The notes: generated by a model from the letters alone, not told the origin. Positions 24,169-38,184 are shown, numbered from the stretch's first letter. The stretch is DNA of 64,000 nucleotides from Amia ocellicauda (GCF_036373705.1 NW_027102781.1:1-64000); one strand, 5' to 3'. Program-made: numbers and translations.

Positions 24169-24238
24169 AGCCAAGCCACGGTGCTTCTTGGCTTTGCACG
24201 GCCACTGAGACTGCCAGGGGAAGACGGTGAGAAGCTTC

Positions 24239-24327
24239 CCTTCGATAGCTCAGTTGGTAGAGCGGAGGACTGTAGGTTTCAGGCAGCGGGCATCCTTAGG
24301 TCGCTGGTTCAATTCCGGCTCGAAGGA
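24239..24327 (+). tRNA. tRNA-Tyr(GTA), module 4
   Basis: Same sequence and intron as the module 1 gene. Confidence 0.93.
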
Positions 24328-24553
24328 AGGCGTGATTATGGTTTGACATCGGTTTTGGACGAGCTCCCAAATGTCAAGCCATTGGAATTGCATGAGGACA
24401 AGGAGAAAACACCGGAAATTCGGATTTGCTGTGGAGAACTCGCATTGCCCAAACATCTCATATGCATGTGACCCTGAGCCCAGTTTTCTAAACCGGCCAG
24501 AAAGCGGTCTGGAACAATCATGAAGCCAACACATTGTGAAGCACTTCACTGAA

Positions 24554-24626
24554 GCCCGGGTAGCTCAGCCGGTAGAGCATCAGACTTTTAATCTGAGGGT
24601 CCAGGGTTCGAGTCCCTGTTCGGGCG
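24554..24626 (+). tRNA. tRNA-Lys(TTT), module 4
   Basis: All four stems pair, as in module 1. Confidence 0.93.
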
Positions 24627-25133
24627 CCTTGTTGACCGAGAGCCATGATGGTGAAAAGCCTGGATGGCCTTCCAGGTGACAATGAAATATGCAGTTGCGT
24701 CTAGGCAAGGTGTCTAGTCCTCTTTGCTTCTTTCGGCAAATATCCAGCCTGGGCAAGTGTTGTCTTCCAGAGGCAAGTCAAGCCAGGAACTCTGAGAGAT
24801 GTTTTTGCCGTTGACGACGTGTCACTTTAGAACAGCACAACATGCATCTCTACTTGACTTGGCACAATCTGTGAGGGTTGGGCCAACACAACGTGTCCAC
24901 ACATTTGCAGGCGTCTTGAAATACTTGGAATGACCTGTGGCCCCATGCCATGCAGAAGTCCACAGCTATGCGTGTCAGCATGCTCTGCTCCTCATCCCCA
25001 ATGTGCCACTTGTAAGAACTTTGTAAAAAGCGACAGAGAACATGATCAGCAAAGAAACACAATTCTCCTGAGAACGACAATCATCGTGCCGATCGTAATC
25101 TCAGTGCATACCTGGATGCCCAACAAGCCAAGC

Positions 25134-26147
25134 CAGTGGTTCCCAAGCGTTGTAATGCCACGGCACACTTTGCTGAGACCAAAAACCTTCGCGGCGCACC
25201 AACATGAAAAAAAAAAAAAGGATTTACTAGGTATTGTCTCACCTGAATGGCAACAGGCTGCTAAAACTATTATCACACGCACATTGCATGTTAAAGTATG
25301 TCAGTAAGGGAGTAATTAAAAGGGCAAATGTGTGAAGTGCAAGGAGTGGCCCTTAGTGGTTAGGTAAAAAAGTACACAGACAAACTAAATAATCCCTTGA
25401 TACAAATCATTTATTTAGTGCAGACAGACCAAGACCAGCCACAATAAACTATTCGCAGTAAATATAAATTCACAGCAAAATAGGTTCAGTTCACAATATC
25501 CTATAACAAGCTGCACAAAGGCAGCGCTAGCAGTGGAAAGAACGAAGAACTGCAGGAGAAACGCCGGGGCTATTTAGAGCCTGATTATTCAACACAGAGG
25601 GGGAAAACCAGGGCCAAATGAGACTTAGAGGAACAGGAGACATCCAACAACAGTATAAAGATAAAAAGGAATTCACCACATGTCCCTTTAATCAATTGCC
25701 TTGCAGTTCCACTGTGTAGCGTTATGTTGGGTGTATTTTGATAAGAGCATTTGGGCTCTGAGCTGAAGCACTGATCTAAAGAAGACCTCTCCACCCCCAA
25801 AGTTATCAGATTTCCTTTGCTCATCAGCTTGGAACTGGTTTGCATCAAAGTGACAGTTTTGGGGTGGATGGCACCGAGAAGAGGCCAAATAGGTTGAATC
25901 CTGCTATGAGATGTCTGGAGAAAGGGGCCTGTAGGTGATAAAAACTCTTTGAAGTGGACGAGAGCCGAAATCCCGACATAGAGCTACGAACCCGGGCCAA
26001 CCGGCACTTCCAAAAGATGGCATGGATTGACATCAGTCATAAATCAAGCCCCCCTCCATTAGGACACTGGGGGCTGAAACCGAAATCCAATCTCAAGAAC
26101 TCAAGAACCAATCACCTATTGATCTGACAGACTATAAGGAACAGTGC

Positions 26148-26191
<44 letters not shown>

Positions 26192-27807
26192 ACCTGAACC
26201 AGTAACTCGCTGCCACAGCTCAACCTGTAGCTCTGTTGCCCGAACCGGAACCAGAAACCAACCAAGTCTTTGCCGGCAACAGAAGAGTTAAACTGGGAGA
26301 AGGAGATTGAGCCGTACGAAGAATTCTATTAAAGGACTTTATTAAATAAAGAACTTTACAGACTGCGCATGCCCGCCTGTGCCCACCTGATCAGTGGAGT
26401 TTTACAGCTGGACAATTGAGTAAGTCGAATGTATATGAAAGTGTTCAGTCATTTAAATAGCTATTTGAGTCTTAAGAAACTTGACCCTTGGAACGAACAG
26501 GGCCCTGCTTTCCTCAAAGACTTTGTCTTCAAGTAACTACGGTGGAACCCTGCTTACAAAGAAGATTTTGTGCACAACCTTGGAGCCTTCAAACCAGTGG
26601 AAAATCTGTTTGGAAAAGACTCTAATTTCGCGAAACCCCAATTTCCAGGTGCATCGACTGAGTGGAAGTTCTTGGACAAAGCCGAACCGCACTGCCTTTG
26701 TTCCAAACCACACGGACCATGTGCCGTGTGCTGTGATCTGAGCCCGAAGACAGAGAGGCCTCTCTGCGACGAAGTTCAGATAAGTTTAACAGTTTGGAGT
26801 TCATGATTCATGACATTTGAGAAATCAATTAGAAATGTTATTCTGTGATTCAAAACTCTAGAATGTGTAATATCATTTAGTTTTCTTAAATATAAATGTG
26901 TGTTGCATTAAACTGTTTTGTTGATAATTTTAGAAATAAAATCTGTCAACCCCGAGAAATATCTTCTCATTCCTGTTTAACTGTTTAGTCTGAAATTGAC
27001 ACAAGTCAATAGACGTTAGATTATTGGTGGCCCTGCCTATCCTTGATCATTGAATAATAATCAGTTAAGGGAAATTGTGGTAACAAGTAACGATAGGATC
27101 TTTCTCGGCACCTAAACGTAAATGAGACTGATATATATATAACGAGAAGTTACCTGACATAAATACTAACCTGCGTAGTTATTTAATGTCTGACTAACAA
27201 TACTAACGAGAGACTCACCTTCGTCTTACTAACCGGTATTGTAGTTAATGTGTTTATAACCTTTTTTGTTTAACGATTTGTGTGTTATCATATGCGATCC
27301 CATGGTCTTTGATTTGGTCACGGAAGTGATTTGTCTTTGATTTGTTGATCTAGAGTTGAATTTTAATTAGCTTTTCCCTTTTGTATAATTAGTGTAGTGC
27401 TACATTTAGTCTTTGTTTTTGAATAAATTTAACAATTTATATCTTTGGAATTGGTGTCTGTGTCCAATTATTACAGAAATTGAGTTCTACAAGATTCCAG
27501 GATTCGTGATAAGGTGATACTATAAATTCACTTCTTAAATTGAAATTTATAAGTGTACCTTACGATACAACTGATAGCACTGCAACTCAGTGTAGGTGTG
27601 CGTTCAGTCCGGCAAACACAACATTTCAGTTATGAAACGCTTTCTACAGGTGATGTATAAATGTAATATTTTCACACATTTGAATAAGTTTGATTTGATA
27701 CAAGATTTATGAAGTTGACCAAACAAAATGACATAATATTTTTCAGGGGATAAAAATCTCACGACACAATTGGGTAGTCCTCACGGCACACGGGTTGAAA
27801 ACCACTG
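25134..27807 (+). mobile_element. hAT-like element with nested LTR (module 4 to 5)
   Basis: Starts after agccaagc at 25126-25133 and ends before agccaagc at 27808. The LTR lies at 25715-27569. Confidence 0.7.
25715..27569 (+). mobile_element. LTR copy 4, whole length
   Basis: Length 1,855 bp with actg flanks. Nearly identical to copy 3. Confidence 0.65.
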
Positions 27808-27877
27808 AGCCAAGCCACGGTGCTTCTTGGCTTTGCACGGCCACTGAGACTGACAGGGGAAGACGGTGAGAAGCTTC

Positions 27878-27966
27878 CCTTCGATAGCTCAGTTGGTAGA
27901 GCGGAGGACTGTAGGTTTCAGGCAGCGGGCATCCTTAGGTCGCTGGTTCAATTCCGGCTCGAAGGA
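27878..27966 (+). tRNA. tRNA-Tyr(GTA), module 5
   Basis: Intact, same intron. The upstream flank has one base change (ctgacagg for ctgccagg near 27853). Confidence 0.93.
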
Positions 27967-28201
27967 AGGCGTGATTATGGTTTGACATCGGTTTTGGACG
28001 AGCTCCCAAATGTCAAGCCATTGGAATTGCATGAGGACAAGGAGAAAACACCGGAAATTCGGATTTGCTGTGGAGAACTCGCATTGCCCAAACATCTCAT
28101 ATGCATGTGACCCTTTTCACCCTGAGCCCAGTTTTCTAAACCGGCCAGAAAGCGGTCTGGAACAATCATGAAGCCAACACATTGTGAAGCACTTCACTGA
28201 A

Positions 28202-28274
28202 GCCCGGGTAGCTCAGCCGGTAGAGCATCAGACTTTTAATCTGAGGGTCCAGGGTTCGAGTCCCTGTTCGGGCG
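28202..28274 (+). tRNA. tRNA-Lys(TTT), module 5
   Basis: Intact. It lies exactly 13,985 bases after the module 1 gene. Confidence 0.93.
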
Positions 28275-28781
28275 CCTTGTTGACCGAGGGCCATGATGGT
28301 GAAAAGCCTGGATGGCCTTCCAGGTGACAATGAAATATGCAGTTGCGTCTAGGCAAGGTGTCTAGTCCTCTTTGCTTCTTTCGGCAAATATCCAGCCTGG
28401 GCAAGTGTTGTCTTCCAGAGGCAAGTCAAGCCAGGAACTCTGAGAGATGTTTTTGCCGTTGACGACGTGTCACTTTAGAACAGCACAACATGCATCTCTA
28501 CTTGACTTGGCACAATCTGTGAGGGTTGGGCCAACACAACGTGTCCACACATTTGCAGGCGTCTTGAAATACTTGGAATGACCTGTGGCCCCATGCCATG
28601 CAGAAGTCCACAGCTATGCGTGTCAGCATGCTCTGCTCCTCATCCCCAATGTGCCACTTGTAAGAACTTTGTAAAAAGCGACAGAGAACATGATCAGCAA
28701 AGAAACACAATTCTCCTGAGAACGACAATCATCGTGCCGATCGTAATCTCAGTGCATACCTGGATGCCCAACAAGCCAAGC

Positions 28782-29672
28782 CAGTGGTTCCCAAGCGTTG
28801 TAATGCCACGGCACACTTTGCTGAGACCAAAAACCTTCGCGGCGCACCAACATGAAAAAAAAAAAAACGGATTTACTAGGTATTGTCTCACCTGAATGGC
28901 AACAGGCTGCTAAAACTATTATCACACGCACATTGCATGTTAAAGTATGTCAGTAAGGGAGTAATTTAAAGGGCAAATGTGTGAAGTGCAAGGAGTGGCC
29001 CTTAGTGGTTAGGTAAAAAAGTACACAGACAAACTAAATAATCCCTTGATACAAATCATTTATTTAGTGCAGACAGACCAAGACCAGCCACAATAAACTA
29101 TTCGCAGTAAATATAAATTCACAGCAAAATAGGTTCAGTTCACAATATCCTATAACAAGCTGTATTTAACGAAGTAGTTAAACGTTACAAAGGGCATTAC
29201 AATTGTTGAAAAACAATAGCACACGGATCAAACATGCTATCCCCGCCATTTTATTCGATTTGATTAGACGTTTCGCGACCGAAATGTTTTGTGTGCAGAC
29301 TGAACGCACACCTGAGCCGAGCACGATCACTATACATATCCACAGTTAATCTAAGCAGTATCATATTGTAACCGTTTCGGTCTGTTATCAACCCTTCCGG
29401 ATCCAAAACCAGGAGTCAGACACCCTTTTCGGTGGACATGCTGTTGACTTCTCACAAGCACCATCTGCCTTCACAAAGGCAGCGCTAGCAGTGGAAAGAA
29501 CGAAGAACTGCAGGAGAAACGCCGGTGCTATTTAGAGCCCGATTATTCAACACAGAGGGGGAAAACCAAGGCCAAATGAGACTTAGAGGAACAGGAGACA
29601 TCCAACAACAGTATAAAGATAAAAAGGAATTCACCACATGTCCCTTTAATCAATTGCCTTGCAGTTCCACTG
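28782..29672 (+). mobile_element. hAT-like element, left part (module 5)
   Basis: Counterpart of 14797-15687 at +13,985, including the ~290-bp extra segment. The right end is missing from this module. Confidence 0.6.
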
Positions 29673-30109
29673 TGTAGCGTTATGTTGGGTGTATTTTGAT
29701 AAGAGCATTTGGGCTCTGAGCTGAAGCACTGATCTAAAGAAGACCTCTCCACCCCCAAAGTTATCAGATTTCCTTTGCTCATCAGCTTGGAACTGGTTTG
29801 CATCAAAGTGACAGTTTTGGGGAGGATGGCACCGAGAAGAGGCCAAATAGGTTGAATCCTGCTATGAGATGTCTGGAGAAAGGGGCCTGTAGGTGATAAA
29901 AACTCTTTGAAGTGGACGAGAGCCGAAATCCCGACATAGTGCTACGAACCCGGGCCAACCGGCATTTCCAAAAGATGGCATGGATTGACATCAGTCATAA
30001 ATCAAGCCCCCCTCCACTAGGACACTGGGGGCTGAAACCGAAATCCAATCTCAAGAACTCAAGAACCAATCACCTATTGATCTGACAGACTATAAGGAAC
30101 AGTGCACAG

Positions 30110-30150
<41 letters not shown>

Positions 30151-31253
30151 TTCTCTCTCACCTGAACCAGTAACTCGCTGCCACAGCTCAACCTGTAGCT
30201 CTGTTGCCCGAACCAGAACCAGAAACCAACCAAGTCTTTGCCGGCAACAGAAGAGTTAAACTGGGAGAAGGAGATTGAGCCGTACGAAGAATTCTTTTAA
30301 AGGACTTTATTAAATAAAGAACTTTACAGACTGCGCATGCCCGCCTGTGCCCACCTGATCAGTGGAGTTTTACAGCTGGACAATTGAGTAAGTCGAATGT
30401 ATATGAAAGTGTTCAGTCATTTAAATAGCTATTTGAGTCTTAAGAAACTTGACCCTTGGAACGAACAGGGCCCTGCTTTCCTCAAAGACTTTGTCTTCAA
30501 GTAACTACGGTGGAACCCTGCTTACAAAGAAGATTTTGTGCACAACCTTGGAGCCTTCAAACCAGTGGAAAATCTGTTTGGAAAAGACTCTAATTTCGCG
30601 AAACCCCAATTTCCAGGTGCATCGACTGAGTGGAAGTTCTTGGACAAAGCCGAACCGCACTGCCTTTGTTCCAAACCACACGGACCATGTGCCGTGTGCT
30701 GTGATCTGAGCCCGAAGACAGAGAGGCCTCTCTGCGACGAAGTTCAGATAAGTTTAACAGTTTGGAGTTCATGATTCATGACATTTGAGAAATCAATTCG
30801 AAATGTTATTCTGTGATTCAAAACTCTAGAATGTGTAATATCATTTAGTTTTCTTAAATATAAATGTGTGTTGCATTAAACTGTTTTGTTGATAATTTTA
30901 GAAATAAAATCTGTCAACCCTGAGAAATATCTTCTCATTCCTGTTTAACTGTTTAGTCTGAAATTGACACAAGTCAATAGACGTTAGATTATTGGTGGCC
31001 CTGCCTATCCTTGATCATTGAATAATAATCAGTTAAGGGAAATTGTGGTAACAAGTAACGATAGGATCTTTCTCGGCACCTAAACGTAAATGAGACTGAT
31101 ATATATATAACGAGAAGTTACCTGACATAAATACTAACCTGCGTAGTTATTTAATGTCTGACTAACAAAACTAACGAGAGACTCACCTTCGTCTTACTAA
31201 CCGGTATTGTAGTTAATGTGTTTATAACCTTTTTTGTTTAACGATTTGTGTGT
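29673..31253 (+). mobile_element. LTR copy 5, partial
   Basis: Counterpart of copy 1 at +13,985; shares with it the rare tagtgctac at 29938. Confidence 0.6.
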
Positions 31254-31307
31254 TAGAGCATCAGACTTTTAATCTGAGGGTCCAGGGTTCGAGTCCCTGT
31301 TCGGGCG
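31254..31307 (+). pseudogene. tRNA-Lys 3' fragment (module 6)
   Basis: The junction is the same as at 17269, to the base. Confidence 0.9.
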
Positions 31308-31814
31308 CCTTGTTGACCGAGGGCCATGGTGGTGAAAAGCCTGGATGGCCTTCCAGGTGACAATGAAATATGCAGTTGCGTCTAGGCAAGGTGTCTAGTC
31401 CTCTTTGCTTCTTTCGGCAAATATCCAGCCTGGGCAAGTGTTGTCTTCCAGAGGCAAGTCAAGCCAGGAACTCTGAGAGATGTTTTTGCCGTTGACGACG
31501 TGTCACTTTAGAACAGCACAACATGCATCTCTACTTGACTTGGCACAATCTGTGAGGGTTGGGCCAACACAACGTGTCCACACATTTGCAGGCGTCTTGA
31601 AATACTTGGAATGACCTGTGGCCCCATGCCATGCAGAAGTCCACAGCTATGCGTGTCAGCATGCTCTGCTCCTCATCCCCAATGTGCCACTTGTAAGAAC
31701 TTTGTAAAAAGCGACAGAGAACATGATCAGCAAAGAAACACAATTCTCCTGAGAACGACAATCATCGTGCCGATCGTAATCTCAGTGCATACCTGGATGC
31801 CCAACAAGCCAAGC

Positions 31815-32829
31815 CAGTGGTTCCCAAGCGTTGTAATGCCACGGCACACTTTGCTGAGACCAAAAACCTTCGCGGCGCACCAACATGAAAAAAAAAAAAA
31901 AGGATTTACTAGGTATTGTCTCACCTGAATGGCAACAGGCTGCTAAAACTATTATCACACGCACATTGCATGTTAAAGTATGTCAGTAAGGGAGTAATTA
32001 AAAGGGCAAATGTGTGAAGTGCAAGGAGTGGCCCTTAGTGGTTAGGTAAAAAAGTACACAGACAAACTAAATAATCCCTTGATACAAATCATTTATTTAG
32101 TGCAGACAGACCAAGACCAGCCACAATAAACTATTCGCAGTAAATATAAATTCACAGCAAAATAGGTTCAGTTCACAATATCCTATAACAAGCTGCACAA
32201 AGGCAGCGCTAGCAGTGGAAAGAACGAAGAACTGCAGGAGAAACGCCGGGGCTATTTAGAGCCCGATTATTCAACACAGAGGGGGAAAACCAAGGCCAAA
32301 TGAGACTTAGAGGAACAGGAGACATCCAACAACAGTATAAAGATAAAAAGGAATTCACCACATGTCCCTTTAATCAATTGCCTTGCAGTTCCACTGTGTA
32401 GCGTTATGTTGGGTGTATTTTGATAAGAGCATTTGGGCTCTGAGCTGAAGCACTGATCTAAAGAAGACCTCTCCACCCCCAAAGTTATCAGATTTCCTTT
32501 GCTCATCAGCTTGGAACTGGTTTGCATCAAAGTGACAGTTTTGGGGAGGATGGCACCGAGAAGAGGCCAAATAGGTTGAATCCTGCTATGAGATGTCTGG
32601 AGAAAGGGGCCTGTAGGTGATAAAAACTCTTTGAAGTGGACGAGAGCCGAAATCCCGACATAGAGCTACGAACCCGGGCCAACCGGCATTTCCAAAAGAT
32701 GGCATGGATTGACATCAGTCATAAATCAAGCCCCCCTCCATTAGGACACTGGGGGCTGAAACCGAAATCCAATCTCAAGAACTCAAGAACCAATCACCTA
32801 TTGATCTGACAGACTATAAGGAACAGTGC

Positions 32830-32879
<50 letters not shown>

Positions 32880-34505
32880 TTTCTCTCTCACCTGAACCAG
32901 TAACTCGCTGCCACAGCTCAACCTGTAGCTCTGTTGCCCGAACCGGAACCAGAAACCAACCAAGTCTTTGCCGGCAACAGAAGAGTTAAACTGGGAGAAG
33001 GAGATTGAGCCGTACGAAGAATTCTTTTAAAGGACTTTATTAAATAAAGAACTTTACAGACTGCGCATGCCCGCCTGTGCCCACCTGATCAGTGGAGTTT
33101 TACAGCTGGACAATTGAGTAAGTCGAATGTATATGAAAGTGTTCAGTCATTTAAATAGCTATTTGAGTCTTAAGAAACTTGACCCTTGGAACGAACAGGG
33201 CCCTGCTTTCCTCAAAGACTTTGTCTTCAAGTAACTACGGTGGAACCCTGCTTACAAAGAAGATTTTGTGCACAACCTTGGAGCCTTCAAACCAGTGGAA
33301 AATCTGTTAGGAAAAGACTCTAATTTCGCGAAACCCCAACTTCCAGGTGCTTCGACTGAGTGGAAGTTCTTGGACAAAGCCGAACCGCACTGCCTTTGTT
33401 CCAAACCACACGGACCATGTGCCGTGTGCTGTGATCTGAGCCCGAAGACAGAGAGGCCTCTCTGCGACGAAGTTCAGATAAGTTTAACAGTTTGGAGTTC
33501 ATGATTCATGACATTTGAGAAATCAATTAGAAATGTTATTCTGTGATTCAAAACTCTAGAATGTGTAATATCATTTAGTTTTCTTAAATATAAATGTGTG
33601 TTGCATTAAACTGTTTTGTTGATAATTTTAGAAATAAAATCTGTCAACCCCGAGAAATATCTTCTCATTCCTGTTTAACTGTTTAGTCTGAAATTGACAC
33701 AAGTCAATAGACGTTAGATTATTGGTGGCCCTGCCTATCCTTGATCATTGAATAATAATCAGTTAAGGGAAATTGTGGTAACAAGTAACGATAGGATCTT
33801 TCTCGGCACCTAAACGTAAATGAGACTGATATATATATAACGAGAAGTTACCTGACATAAATACTAACCTGCGTAGTTATTTAATGTCTGACTAACAATA
33901 CTAACGAGAGACTCACCTTCGTCTTACTAACCGGTATTGTAGTTAATGTGTTTATAACCTTTTTTGTTAAACGATTTGTGTGCTATCATATGCGATCCCA
34001 TGGTCTTTGATTTGGTCACGGAAGTGATTTGTCTTTGATTTGTTGATCTAGAGTTGAATTTTAATTAGCTTTTCCCTTTTGTATAATTAGTGTAGTGCTA
34101 CATTTAGTCTTTGTTTTTGAATAAATTTAACAATTTATATCTTTGGAATTGGTGTCTGTGTCCAATTATTACAGAAATTGAGTTCTACAAGATTCCAGGA
34201 TTCGTGATAAGGTGATACTATAAATTCACTTCTTAAATTGAAATTTATAAGTGTACCTTACGATACAACTGATAGCACTGCAACTCAGTGTAGGTGTGCG
34301 TTCAGTCCGGCAAACACAACAATTCAGTTATGAAACGCTTTCTACAGGTGATGTATAAATGTAATATTTTCACACATTTGAATAAGTTTGATTTGATACA
34401 AGATTTATGAAGTTGACCAAACAAAATGACATAATATTTTTCAGGGGATAAAAATCTCACGACACAATTGGGTAGTCCTCACGGCACACGGGTTGAAAAC
34501 CACTG
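31815..34505 (+). mobile_element. hAT-like element with nested LTR (module 6 to 7)
   Basis: Counterpart of 17830-20516. Both agccaagc flanks are present. Confidence 0.7.
32397..34267 (+). mobile_element. LTR copy 6, whole length
   Basis: Length 1,871 bp with actg flanks; shares gaaaatctgttagg with copy 2. The (CT)n tract is slightly longer than in copy 2. Confidence 0.65.
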
Positions 34506-34575
34506 AGCCAAGCCACGGTGCTTCTTGGCTTTGCACGGCCACTGAGACTGCCAGGGGAAGACGGTGAGAAGCTTC

Positions 34576-34664
34576 CCTTCGATAGCTCAGTTGGTAGAGC
34601 GGAGGACTGTAGGTTTCAGGCAGCGGGCATCCTTAGGTCGCTGGTTCAATTCCGGCTCGAAGGA
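34576..34664 (+). tRNA. tRNA-Tyr(GTA), module 7
   Basis: Intact, same intron. Confidence 0.93.
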
Positions 34665-34890
34665 AGGCGTGATTATGGTTTGACATCGGTTTTGGACGAG
34701 CTCCCAAATGTCAAGCCATTGGAATTGCATGAGGACAAGGAGAAAACACCGGAAATTCGGATTTGCTGTGGAGAACTCGCATTGCCCAAACATCTCATAT
34801 GCATGTGACCCTGAGCCCAGTTTTCTAAACCGGCCAGAAAGCGGTCTGGAACAATCATGAAGCCAACACATTGTGAAGCACTTCACTGAA

Positions 34891-34963
34891 GCCCGGGTAG
34901 CTCAGCCGGTAGAGCATCAGACTTTTAATCTGAGGGTCCAGGGTTCGAGTCCCTGTTCGGGCG
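34891..34963 (+). tRNA. tRNA-Lys(TTT), module 7
   Basis: Intact. It is the block counterpart of the altered gene at 20911, so the alteration there arose after, or escaped, the block duplication. Confidence 0.93.
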
Positions 34964-35470
34964 CCTTGTTGACCGAGAGCCATGATGGTGAAAAGCCTGG
35001 ATGGCCTTCCAGGTGACAATGAAATATGCAGTTGCGTCTAGGCAAGGTGTCTAGTCCTCTTTGCTTCTTTCGGCAAATATCCAGCCTGGGCAAGTGTTGT
35101 CTTCCAGAGGCAAGTCAAGCCAGGAACTCTGAGAGATGTTTTTGCCGTTGACGACGTGTCACTTTAGAACAGCACAACATGCATCTCTACTTGACTTGGC
35201 ACAATCTGTGAGGGTTGGGCCAACACAACGTGTCCACACATTTGCAGGCGTCTTGAAATACTTGGAATGACCTGTGGCCCCATGCCATGCAGAAGTCCAC
35301 AGCTATGCGTGTCAGCATGCTCTGCTCCTCATCCCCAATGTGCCACTTGTAAGAACTTTGTAAAAAGCGACAGAGAACATGATCAGCAAAGAAACACAAT
35401 TCTCCTGAGAACGACAATCATCGTGCCGTTCGTAATCTCAGTGCATACCTGGATGCCCAACAAGCCAAGC

Positions 35471-36052
35471 CAGTGGTTCCCAAGCGTTGTAATGCCACGG
35501 CACACTTTGCTGAGACCAAAAACCTTCGCGGCGCACCAACATGAAAAAAAAAAAAAAGGATTTACTAGGTATTGTCTCACCTGAATGGCAACAGGCTGCT
35601 AAAACTATTATCACACGCACATTGCATGTTAAAGTATGTCAGTAAGGGAGTAATTAAAAGGGCAAATGTGTGAAGTGCAAGGAGTGGCCCTTAGTGGTTA
35701 GGTAAAAAAGTACACAGACAAACTAAATAATCCCTTGATACAAATCATTTATTTAGTGCAGACAGACCAAGACCAGCCACAATAAACTATTCGCAGTAAA
35801 TATAAATTCACAGCAAAATAGGTTCAGTTCACAATATCCTATAACAAGCTGCACAAAGGCAGCGCTAGCAGTGGAAAGAACGAAGAACTGCAGGAGAAAC
35901 GCCGGGGCTATTTAGAGCCCGATTATTCAACACAGAGGGGGAAAACCAGGGCCAAATGAGACTTAGAGGAACAGGAGACATCCAACAACAGTATAAAGAT
36001 AAAAAGGAATTCACCACATGTCCCTTTAATCAATTGCCTTGCAGTTCCACTG
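35471..36052 (+). mobile_element. hAT-like element, left part (module 7)
   Basis: Starts cagtggttccc after agccaagc. The right end is missing because the next LTR joins a tRNA-Lys fragment. Confidence 0.6.
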
Positions 36053-36485
36053 TGTAGCGTTATGTTGGGTGTATTTTGATAAGAGCATTTGGGCTCTGAG
36101 CTGAAGCACTGATCTAAAGAAGACCTCTCCACCCCCAAAGTTATCAGATTTCCTTTGCTCATCAGCTTGGAACTGGTTTGCATCAAAGTGACAGTTTTGG
36201 GGTGGATGGCACCGAGAAGAGGCCAAATAGGTTGAATCCTGCTATGAGATGTCTGGAGAAAGGGGCCTGTAGGTGATAAAAACTCTTTGAAGTGGACGAG
36301 AGCCGAAATCCCGACATAGAGCTACGAACCCGGGCCAACCGGCACTTCCAAAAGATGGCATGGATTGACATCAGTCATAAATCAAGCCCCCCTCCATTAA
36401 GACACTGGGGGCTGAAACCGAAATCCAATCTCAAGAACTCAAGAACCAATCACCTATTGATCTGACAGACTATAAGGAACAGTGC

Positions 36486-36529
<44 letters not shown>

Positions 36530-37623
36530 ACCTGAACCAGTAACTCGCTGCCACAGCTCAACCTGTAGCTCTGTTGCCCGAACCGGAACCAGAAACCAAC
36601 CAAGTCTTTGCCGGCAACAGAAGAGTTAAACTGGGAGAAGGAGATTGAGCCGTACGAAGAATTCTATTAAAGGACTTTATTAAATAAAGAACTTTACAGA
36701 CTGCGCATGCCCGCCTGTGCCCACCTGATCAGTGGAGTTTTACAGCTGGACAATTGAGTAAGTCGAATGTATATGAAAGTGTTCAGTCATTTAAATAGCT
36801 ATTTGAGTCTTAAGAAACTTGACCCTTGGAACGAACAGGGCCCTGCTTTCCTCAAAGACTTTGTCTTCAAGTAACTACGGTGGAACCCTGCTTACAAAGA
36901 AGATTTTGTGCACAACCTTGGAGCCTTCAAACCAGTGGAAAATCTGTTTGGAAAAGACTCTAATTTCGCGAAACCCCAATTTCCAGGTGCATCGACTGAG
37001 TGGAAGTTCTTGGACAAAGCCGAACCGCACTGCCTTTGTTCCAAACCACACGGACCATGTGCCGTGTGCTGTGATCTGAGCCCGAAGACAGAGAGGCCTC
37101 TCTGCGACGAAGTTCAGATAAGTTTAACAGTTTGGAGTTCATGATTCATGACATTTGAGAAATCAATTAGAAATGTTATTCTGTGATTCAAAACTCTAGA
37201 ATGTGTAATATCATTTAGTTTTCTTAAATATAAATGTGTGTTGCATTAAACTGTTTTGTTGATAATTTTAGAAATAAAATCTGTCAACCCCGAGAAATAT
37301 CTTCTCATTCCTGTTTAACTGTTTAGTCTGAAATTGACACAAGTCAATAGATGTTAGATTATTGGTGGCCCTGCCTATCCTTGATCATTGAATAATAATC
37401 AGTTAAGGGAAATTGTGGTAACAAGTAACGATAGGATCTTTCTCGGCACCTAAACGTAAATGAGACTGATATATATATAACGAGAAGTTACCTGACATAA
37501 ATACTAACCTGCGTAGTTATTTAATGTCTGACTAACAATACTAACGAGAGACTCACCTTCGTCTTACTAACCGGTATTGTAGTTAATGTGTTTATAACCT
37601 TTTTTGTTTAACGATTTGTGTGT
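36053..37623 (+). mobile_element. LTR copy 7, partial
   Basis: Internally it matches copies 3 and 4 (gaattctatt), yet it has the same right junction as copies 1 and 5. Confidence 0.6.
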
Positions 37624-37677
37624 TAGAGCATCAGACTTTTAATCTGAGGGTCCAGGGTTCGAGTCCCTGTTCGGGCG
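37624..37677 (+). pseudogene. tRNA-Lys 3' fragment (module 8)
   Basis: Third instance of the identical LTR/tRNA-Lys junction. Confidence 0.9.
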
Positions 37678-38184
37678 CCTTGTTGACCGAGGGCCATGAT
37701 GGTGAAAAGCCTGGATGGCCTTCCAGGTGACAATGAAATATGCAGTTGCGTCTAGGCAAGGTGTCTAGTCCTCTTTGCTTCTTTCGGCAAATATCCAGCC
37801 TGGGCAAGTGTTGTCTTCCAGAGGCAAGTCAAGCCAGGAACTCTGAGAGATGTTTTTGCTGTTGACGACGTGTCACTTTAGAACAGCACAACATGCATCT
37901 CTACTTGACTTGGCACAATCTGTGAGGGTTGGGCCAACACAACGTGTCCACACATTTGCAGGCGTCTTGAAATACTTGGAATGACCTGTGGCCCCATGCC
38001 ATGCAGAAGTCCACAGCTATGCGTGTCAGCATGCTCTGCTCTTCATCCCCAATGTGCCACTTGTAAGAACTGTGTAAAAAGCGACAGAGAACGTGATCAG
38101 CAAAGAAACACAATTCTCCTGAGAACGACAATCATCGTGCCGATCGTAATCTCAGTGCATACCTGGATGCCCAACAAGCCAAGC

